Positions 6,550 to 7,271 of a stretch of 7,271 nt of DNA are shown here, in pieces. How positions within the stretch are numbered: position 1 is the stretch's first letter; every line of letters starts with the position of its first letter. The stretch is from NCBI GenBank assembly GCA_026786225.1, contig JAJAYN010000273.1:1-7271 (forward strand), read 5' to 3'. This stretch comes from Burkholderiales bacterium (GTDB lineage Bacteria > Pseudomonadota > Gammaproteobacteria > Burkholderiales > Usitatibacteraceae). A program made the position numbers and the translations under genes. The notes beneath the pieces are model-generated. The model did not search any database and was not told where the DNA came from. It saw only the letters and a list, made by a program, of their open reading frames with translations.

Positions 6550-6900
6550 CTATAAAGATAGGCTCCGGACTGTTGTGCTTTTCCCCTGACCAACCGTAAA
6601 TGCCGCCTGAATATCCCTTGTGGTTGCGCCGCTGGCGATCAGCGCGCGAACAATCAAATCAAGCGAAACTGAAGGGTCGGCGGCTTCAATTTTTGCGATG
6701 CGGGATTGGCTCGATTTCATGCGCTGCGCCAGCTCAATCTGCGAAATTTTACGTTTGATGCGTGATTTCTTGACGGCGCTAACAAGGGAGAGTTTAAGTT
6801 CCACCAAACGGGCCTCCTCGTCACTCAGTTGCAGAAAATCCTTGGTGCCCCCAATTTTCCAACCAGCGGCCTGCAGACGCTTCACTTTTTCTGTATTCAT
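6550..6900 (-). CDS. XRE-family antitoxin, HigA-like, of a decayed toxin-antitoxin pair
   Basis: A 116-residue cytoplasmic DNA-binding protein that would neutralise its partner toxin and repress the shared promoter. The N-terminal half, starting MNTEKVKRLQAAGWKIG and followed by DFLQLSDEEARLVELKL (21-37), is typical of antitoxins paired with HigB/Gp49-like toxins. The helix-turn-helix spans about 51-93 and includes QIELAQRMKSSQSRIAKIE and DPSVSLDLIVRAL. The start at 6900 is preferred because AAGGA (6912-6908) lies 7 bases upstream. An ATG at 6915, directly after the toxin's TGA, would add five residues. Residues after about 100 form a Ser/Thr-rich tail that seems longer than usual for the family. 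The frame is fully open although the toxin upstream is dead, so the protein may survive as an orphan regulator. It converges on the barrel gene. Confidence 0.85.
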   Translation of the reverse strand: MNTEKVKRLQAAGWKIGGTKDFLQLSDEEARLVELKLSLVSAVKKSRIKRKISQIELAQRMKSSQSRIAKIEAADPSVSLDLIVRALIASGATTRDIQAAFTVGQGKSTTVRSLSL

Positions 6901-6907
6901 GGATATG

Positions 6908-6912
6908 TCCTT
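6908..6912 (-). promoter_or_regulatory. Shine-Dalgarno that sets the antitoxin start
   Basis: AAGGA on the minus strand lies 7 bases before the ATG at 6900 and favours it over the ATG at 6915, which has no strong site. Confidence 0.55.
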
Positions 6913-6915
6913 CAT

Positions 6916-7249
6916 TCAGGTCAATTTATAGCGCTTCAGCCGCGCCTTACAAATCTCGATCACTTCGAGTGGCGTCTAGCTGGTCGTTTTTGCAAATACT
7001 TCCAGCACCACGATTGCCGCCGAATCTACGCAATAAATAATTCGCCATGATCCTGTTCTCATCGGGGATCTTTAGTTCATGGCAGCTCTTGCCGATTGTC
7101 GGCATGGGCCGGGAGTGCGGCAACGATATATTTTCACCACGCTGCAGCCGACGCATCAATACGCCGCCTTCGACCCTCGCGCAGCTGGAAAATGGCGGCG
7201 TGTTTATTTAGCCATGCCACCCCACCACAGGTTTTTGAGCCTGAGTCAT
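6916..7249 (-). pseudogene. Decayed HigB/RelE-like (Gp49 family) toxin gene
   Basis: Reading the minus strand across two frames gives a nearly full-length toxin of about 110 residues. It starts MTQAQKPVVGWHG at 7249, hits TAA at 7210-7208, and continues INTPPFS, ARVEGGVLMRRLQRGE, LPHSRPMPTIG and CHELKIPDENR to 7052. One extra base near 7051 shifts the frame, after which SWRIIYCVDSAAIVVLEVF follows, then AKTTS, a TAG at 6978-6976, TPLEVIEICKARLKRY, and finally TGA at 6918-6916, immediately before the antitoxin's upstream ATG. The family typically reads HGEIKTPPFS and KTTxxTP at the stop positions, so the stops look like single-base changes (GAA to TAA, CAG to TAG). In the intact family the protein is an mRNA-cleaving toxin placed upstream of its antitoxin, as here. 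The first 68 codons past the ochre are open, but no functional product is expected. Confidence 0.85.
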
Positions 7250-7271
7250 CCGTTTGAGGATATTTGAATTA

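Noticed and set aside
6620..6931. Plus-strand 103-residue frame opposite the antitoxin
   Set aside because: It is an antisense shadow of the XRE gene, which has family motifs and a ribosome site.
6947..7159. Minus-strand 70-residue frame as a stand-alone small gene
   Set aside because: It is the middle of the broken toxin: its first part matches the toxin family, and its end is the frame reached after the +1 shift.
1..7271. CRISPR array, tRNA, riboswitch or insertion sequence
   Set aside because: I looked for regular repeats, cloverleaf-like stretches, transposase motifs and flanking inverted repeats and found none that hold up.

Overview
The window looks like a piece of a proteobacterial chromosome, most likely a betaproteobacterium (Burkholderiales-like). 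This is inferred from the moderately high GC content, the purine-catabolism gene types, the type of toxin-antitoxin pair and the Gram-negative outer-membrane protein. No rRNA or marker gene is present to fix the taxon. No tRNA, rRNA, CRISPR array or insertion sequence was seen.

Region 1 (about 122-3605, + strand) is the distal part of a ureide (purine ring) degradation operon. It holds the C-terminal half of a PuuE-type allantoinase, then a fused OHCU decarboxylase / allantoate amidohydrolase that overlaps it by ATGA, then a second M20-family metallohydrolase 11 bases further on. Together the first two turn OHCU into allantoin, allantoin into allantoate, and allantoate into ureidoglycine with release of CO2 and ammonia. 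The fusion joins the first and third of these steps, and the middle step is the gene directly upstream. The role of the second M20 protein is unknown. The first ~120 bases do not continue the allantoinase: they are GC-palindromic, noncoding-looking sequence, which may be an assembly end artefact or a real breakpoint.

Region 2 (3606-4015) is a 410-base gap with no convincing gene. It has a hairpin just after the M20 stop codon and a perfect 8-bp inverted repeat 42 bases before the next start.

Region 3 (4016-6396, + strand) is a two-gene ATGA-coupled operon. It encodes a processive, membrane-embedded family 2 glycosyltransferase of the PgaC/hyaluronan-synthase type and a signal-peptide-bearing protein with the look of an outer-membrane beta-barrel. 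This suggests a very compact exopolysaccharide synthesis and export unit with none of the usual accessory genes in the window.

Region 4 (6550-7249, - strand) is a HigBA-like toxin-antitoxin locus read toward region 3. The XRE-type antitoxin is intact, but the toxin gene upstream of it is a pseudogene with two in-frame stops and a +1 frameshift. The promoter of this locus would lie beyond the right edge. A short A-run plus GACCCGACCCC motif lies between the two convergent units.
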